Made by a program: the position numbers and the translations under genes
DNA from: Candidatus Sericytochromatia bacterium
Lineage (GTDB): Bacteria; Cyanobacteriota; Sericytochromatia; S15B-MN24; JAQBPE01
Length of the DNA stretch: 56,705 nt
NCBI GenBank assembly: GCA_035285325.1
Contig: JAYKJB010000084.1
Span: 1-56,705, forward strand
Reading direction: 5' to 3'
Notes under the pieces: model-generated
The model's database searches: none
Told to the model about the DNA's origin: nothing
Seen by the model: the letters and a program-made list of their open reading frames with translations, nothing else
Shown here: piece after piece, positions 54,701-56,705 of the stretch
Layout of the letters: the number at the start of each line of letters is the position of its first letter
How positions within the stretch are numbered: the stretch's first letter is position 1

Positions 54701-56705
54701 TGACGGTGGATGGCCTGAAGGCGTTTCACTGTCGTCGCATGGGCTTGCGGCTCGTGCCAGGCTTCCCCATGGAGGCCGAACAAGACCGCATGGAGGTCGT
54801 CGACCGCGGTGCGGTGGCCGTGCAGGACGGCTTCGCGTTCGGGCAGCGCTCGCTCTGGGCGTGTGCCTGGGGCAAACCGAGCATGGCGTTCGGGCCGCAG
54901 TTCAAAGGCTTCGATGCCGGCAAGCGGCTGCCGCGCCTGCCTGGGCCGCCGTACCATTTCATGACCCGCATCGCCTCGCTCGACGGGCAACTGGGGGAAC
55001 CGCGCCTGGGCTCCACCATCGTGGCGGAATACGACATCCCGTCCGATGCCTGGTATTTCCAGGAGAACGGCCATCCGACCATGCCGTTCGCGGTGCTGCT
55101 GGAGGCGGCCTTGCAGCCCTGCGGCTGGTTGGCGTCATTCGTGGGAACGCCATTGCGGGCCGAGCAGGAACTGTTCTTCCGCAACCTGGACGGCACCAGC
55201 ACCCTGCGCCGGGAACTCGCGCCGGACGATGGCACCCTGGCCACCCGGGTCACCTTGACCAAGTCGGCGCAATCCGCCGGCATGGTGATCGTCGGCTTCG
55301 ACGTGCGCTGCACCCTGCCGGCTCAGGATGATGCCCTGGTGTTCGAGATGAACACGGTCTTCGGTTTCTTCCCCGGTGCGGCGCTGGCCAGTCAGGTGGG
55401 GATTCCCCCGACGCCTGAGGAAGCCGCCGTGCTCGTCGAACCGTCGGATTTTCGGGTGGACCTGCTGCGCGAGAGCCGTCGCTATCGGGCACCGGCGATC
55501 GCCACCGACCGCTTGCGCCTGCTGGACCGTGTGACGGGCTGGTGGCCGGAGGGGGGCCAGGCGGGCCTCGGCCGGGCCAGGGCCGAGAAGGATGTCGATC
55601 CGGGCCACTGGTACTTCAAGGCCCACTTCTTCCAGGACCCCGTGCAACCCGGCTCGTTGGGGCTCGAGGCCATGATCCAGTTGTTGCAGATCGCCATGGT
55701 CGAAAAAGGTCTGGCTGCCGGCGTGCGCCACCCGCGCTTCGAGTCGATCGGGGTGGATCTGGCCCTGACCTGGAAATACCGGGGGCAGGTCGTGCCCACG
55801 GCCCGCACGGTCGTGGTGGAGTTGGAATTCACCCGCATCGGCGAGGACGAGCGGGGCGCCTACGCCGTGGCCGACAGCTGGCTGTGGGTCGATGGCATGC
55901 GCATTTACGGGGCTACGGGCCTCGGCATGCGGGTGGTGGCGGGGGATCCCCCGCCCGTGCGCGACGGGGTGGACGAGGCCGCCTTCCGGGTGGCTCGCAA
56001 CCGGCTCGCCGCCGATGCTCCCCAGGCAGAGGGCGGACCTGCCGAGGAACTGGGAACGAACCCGGAACTCACCGCGTCGCTTTACGCCGAAGACGCGGCA
56101 GCGGCAGAGCCCACTGATCTCGCGGTCGGCCAGCGCGGCCCGGACTCAAGCGCGGAAGGCGCCACGGGCGTGTCTGAGCCAGCTTCGGATTCCGAAGAGG
56201 AATCCGCTGGGCCTGTCAGTACCGCCCCCCCGATGGGGCCGGATGACGAGGAACTCGACCCTGAGCGGGACACCTGGCTGCAGGACCACAAGCCGACCTA
56301 CGTCTTGCCGGTGCTGCCTTTCATGTCGCTGCTCGATCGCATTGTCGGGGCGGCCAGGGCGTTGCGCCCACGGGCGCACGTCGTGCGTCTGACCAATGTC
56401 CAGGTGCTGAAGTGGGTGGCGTTGCCGGGGGGCACGCTGCGTTTGCGACGGGCCGTGGAGACGCAGGATGACGGCACCTTGGCCGTGACGATCTCCCGCT
56501 GGTGGGACGCGCCCAACCCGGTGCTGTCTCGGTTCGAGCCGGTGGCCACGGCCACGGTCGAGATGGGCGAGGATTGGCTGGAGGCGCCGGCGGCCTGGCT
56601 GCCGCCCGATGACGCGCAGCCGCAGACCCTGCCCTACGCGGATGGAGAGATGTTCCACGGACCGGTCTTCCAGGTGATGGAAAGCTGGGCCCTGGGCAGC
56701 TACGG
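48781..56705 (+). CDS. pfaC: PUFA synthase PfaC-type megasynthase, truncated by window: KS-CLF-AT-DH-DH-(PKS-type DH)
   Basis: At least 2641 residues, open at the right edge. KS1 has C193 (LDAACASS), H328 and H364. The chain-length factor at about 460-800 has Glu625 where KS1 has Cys (SAEELSG), so it cannot condense. An acyltransferase domain at about 890-1150 has GLSSGE (S974) and H1092, the job of separate PfaB proteins elsewhere. A Pro/Ala linker leads to two FabA-like double hotdogs: pseudo (1668-1690) plus active H1890 (KGHFKNDPCMPG), then pseudo (2088-2105) plus active H2282 (KAHFFQDPVQPG). An acidic linker then leads to a further polyketide-type dehydratase beginning at H2503 (LQDHKPTYVLPV). 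Order equals myxobacterial Pfa3 up to DH2. An AGPAT domain could lie beyond the edge. Confidence 0.93.
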   Translation, partial: MLFRPIAIVGRACVLPGALNPEGLWDVVRHGRVLTGPAPRSRWRLPAEQVLASDAPERSYHDRGGYVTGFESVFDPHGFEVPASEVQGLDALTRWVLHTGREALREVRGAADQRERVGAVLGNLSLPSEGLTAFAERVWLEEQAATIGLPAAAELAELPAPPAEDRFMSGFPALYLAKALGLGAGAIALDAACASSLYAIKLACDRLADGTADVMLAGAVNRADDLFLHMGFTALQALSPTGRSRPFHRAADGLLPAEGAAFVALKRLEDAQRDGDRIFGVLRGVGLSNDGRATGLLVPDSAGQERALIAAYAQAGWTPGTVGMVECHATGTAIGDATELATLSRVFAGCQDVPIGSIKGNLGHPITVAGLAGLLKILGAFEHGLRPPGIPVDDPNPALADTPFRLLQQPDPWPAGLPRRAALSAFGFGGNNAHLLVEAWEPDESAVAPSPAPQPPLGAIAVVGLGARVGDGDGRDDFLHGLFGESGPLPTARALELPARQLRFPPADLLAALPQQLWVLATAEEAVAEVQPVARERVGTYVGMQCDPAIARYGLRWRLKGWLDQWVRRGEVAPFADAWLLEAKDQASPSLTAAGVLGTLPNVVANRLNSQFDWGGLGFAVSAEELSGLAGLDLACRALRARELDMAVVGAVDMATDPVQARAAQACLPPDRHRPGDAAVVLVLKRLADAEAAGDTIWAVLPDGLSRARPDWSLALDEAESALTRRFGHAHAASGLLHVAAAVAACHHRVRPLADGPGVPLLAAKDPVVQVTVTGMADSRVQRLVAAVPQATARPVVLRPLPRLYTFAGQHRAALRAALAAGSPASADAVGPDDGPLRLVLVASDEREFAQRQARALTWLDAEEDLSAPRMPLPEGLAFAQAPLGGEVAALFGGAASAYAGMGRELFMALPELGEGLRGAFPGVGDAAGWMFDERRTGITPLEKLWGASALAQAHAVVTRRMLGIPFQATLGLSSGETNALYAFEAWHDMGALRQEFEAAEVFTRHLGGACETLQTAWQGMGLSHTAWANWRVSATADEVRALLPDVPFVSLTTILGPKDVIIGGLPEACRRLITALGGVVALPLEYDVAVHSEEVRHYADAWRALHRRPTSPVPGVRFYTHATGRWYEPTADSAADALLGQALKTIDFPALVEAAYADGVRVFVEHGPQAGLAPLVRQILGDRPHLAVSLDMQSQPSLRQLANACAALLAAGVPVDWPALCRRWSPTGVAATPPAGPAITFLAHRPPLAWSALPRSAGEGRVRLDMPQAPALPSVLGHWSPRELPRVDAASAGRPLAVPPVDPPAPASAETLAREAASAPASLPAAQVAKDLPPSRGEPPPTRPTGGLVEPGLSVPLNPPVPLPMQARTHVTQTTSSATPASATPPAAPVTGTAQDAAYAYFLARQREAQVAYAHLLAQQAAVHQQYLNQSSLAFQALVRRLQGGGVAGQMSVSAPMSVPLTAPSPSLGAWHAPATPALPVDRPVSSPEPAALAPAELAPEERAPVAPTAIASPPAAPAAEPAAGLPVGSASGVATTPGLPNAPVVRPQPAAAQPAVAAASTAEAAVSLSSASMPAPSAPPRSVLPAGRAERDVPSGPSFDRQQLEVLASGKISDVFGPLFAQQDGFHRQVRMPEPPLLLADRVTGIRGEAGSMKTGTIWTETDVRWDSWYLHQGRMPAGIMVESGQADLLMISWLGADFLNRGERVYRLLGCELTYHASPETGYEVLPKPGETLVYDIHVDGHAKQGDVRLFFFHYDCNIGGHPRLTVRHGQAGFFTDEELAGSSGVLWDPLEAMPEGGRVDAPRALSSKRRFELADIEAFADGNLLEAFGAGFEAALSHVRSPRMSGGAMRFFDTVTDFDPQGGPWGRGYLRATADVTPDDWFFKGHFKNDPCMPGTLMFEGTLQTMALYLSALGFGLDKDGWRFEPVPEATYHMRCRGQVTPAARHLVYEVFVEELHDGEFPTLWADLLVTVDGLKAFHCRRMGLRLVPGFPMEAEQDRMEVVDRGAVAVQDGFAFGQRSLWACAWGKPSMAFGPQFKGFDAGKRLPRLPGPPYHFMTRIASLDGQLGEPRLGSTIVAEYDIPSDAWYFQENGHPTMPFAVLLEAALQPCGWLASFVGTPLRAEQELFFRNLDGTSTLRRELAPDDGTLATRVTLTKSAQSAGMVIVGFDVRCTLPAQDDALVFEMNTVFGFFPGAALASQVGIPPTPEEAAVLVEPSDFRVDLLRESRRYRAPAIATDRLRLLDRVTGWWPEGGQAGLGRARAEKDVDPGHWYFKAHFFQDPVQPGSLGLEAMIQLLQIAMVEKGLAAGVRHPRFESIGVDLALTWKYRGQVVPTARTVVVELEFTRIGEDERGAYAVADSWLWVDGMRIYGATGLGMRVVAGDPPPVRDGVDEAAFRVARNRLAADAPQAEGGPAEELGTNPELTASLYAEDAAAAEPTDLAVGQRGPDSSAEGATGVSEPASDSEEESAGPVSTAPPMGPDDEELDPERDTWLQDHKPTYVLPVLPFMSLLDRIVGAARALRPRAHVVRLTNVQVLKWVALPGGTLRLRRAVETQDDGTLAVTISRWWDAPNPVLSRFEPVATATVEMGEDWLEAPAAWLPPDDAQPQTLPYADGEMFHGPVFQVMESWALGSY

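Overview
This 56.7 kb window is G+C-rich chromosomal DNA (roughly two thirds G+C by eye) from a diderm bacterium. It encodes several lipoproteins, a likely outer-membrane beta-barrel and one tRNA gene, and shows no insertion sequence, phage or CRISPR array. Three sequence clues point, without proving it, to Cyanobacteriota or a non-photosynthetic relative. The palindrome GCGATCGC (HIP1) occurs at least 26 times against about 2 expected from base composition. Five intergenic sites resemble the TTAA-based, 11-bp direct repeats of cyanobacterial Pho boxes. A calcium-type peptidylarginine deiminase is present, a family known in animals and cyanobacteria. The order of the fatty-acid synthase genes at the right end is instead like that of myxobacteria, so the phylum stays open.

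Layout. 1-9.2 kb: a lipoprotein, an MDR oxidoreductase, an exported protein of unknown function, a DEAD-box helicase with a repetitive tail, an acidic Ca-repeat lipoprotein and an M23-like peptidase. 9.2-13.8 kb: a peroxide-defence operon ahpC-ahpF-katG behind a Fur/PerR-type palindrome. 14.1-15.4 kb: a class II aminoacyl-tRNA synthetase-like core without anticodon domain, behind a leader that ends in a perfect terminator. 15.5-20.1 kb: an overlapping nucleotide operon pyrK-pyrD-pyrF-pyrE-purB with a promoter predicting a leaderless mRNA. 20.2-31.1 kb: an accessory region with a clostripain-like protease, a subtilisin, the arginine deiminase, a candidate ADP-ribosyltransferase toxin, a photolyase and several proteins of unknown function. 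31.2-34.0 kb: a hotdog thioesterase, a degenerate histidine kinase, an outer-membrane protein and tRNA-Val(GAC). 34.1-36.8 kb: an ATPase / STAS-like / GGDEF-HD-GYP module resembling SiaB-SiaC-SiaD. 36.9-39.8 kb: a lipoprotein, a PlsC acyltransferase and a YiiX-like papain-fold protein. 39.9 kb to the end: a polyunsaturated-fatty-acid-type synthase.

The synthase has three co-directional genes: a PfaD-type enoyl reductase, a KS-AT-ACPx3-KR-DH megasynthase, and a KS-CLF-AT-DH-DH megasynthase that continues into a further polyketide-type DH domain before the window cuts it off. Four secreted or predicted lytic or modifying enzymes (M23, C11, S8, arginine deiminase) and the YiiX-like gene all lie next to the 11-bp-spaced TTAA repeats, suggesting one OmpR/PhoB-family regulator controls them.
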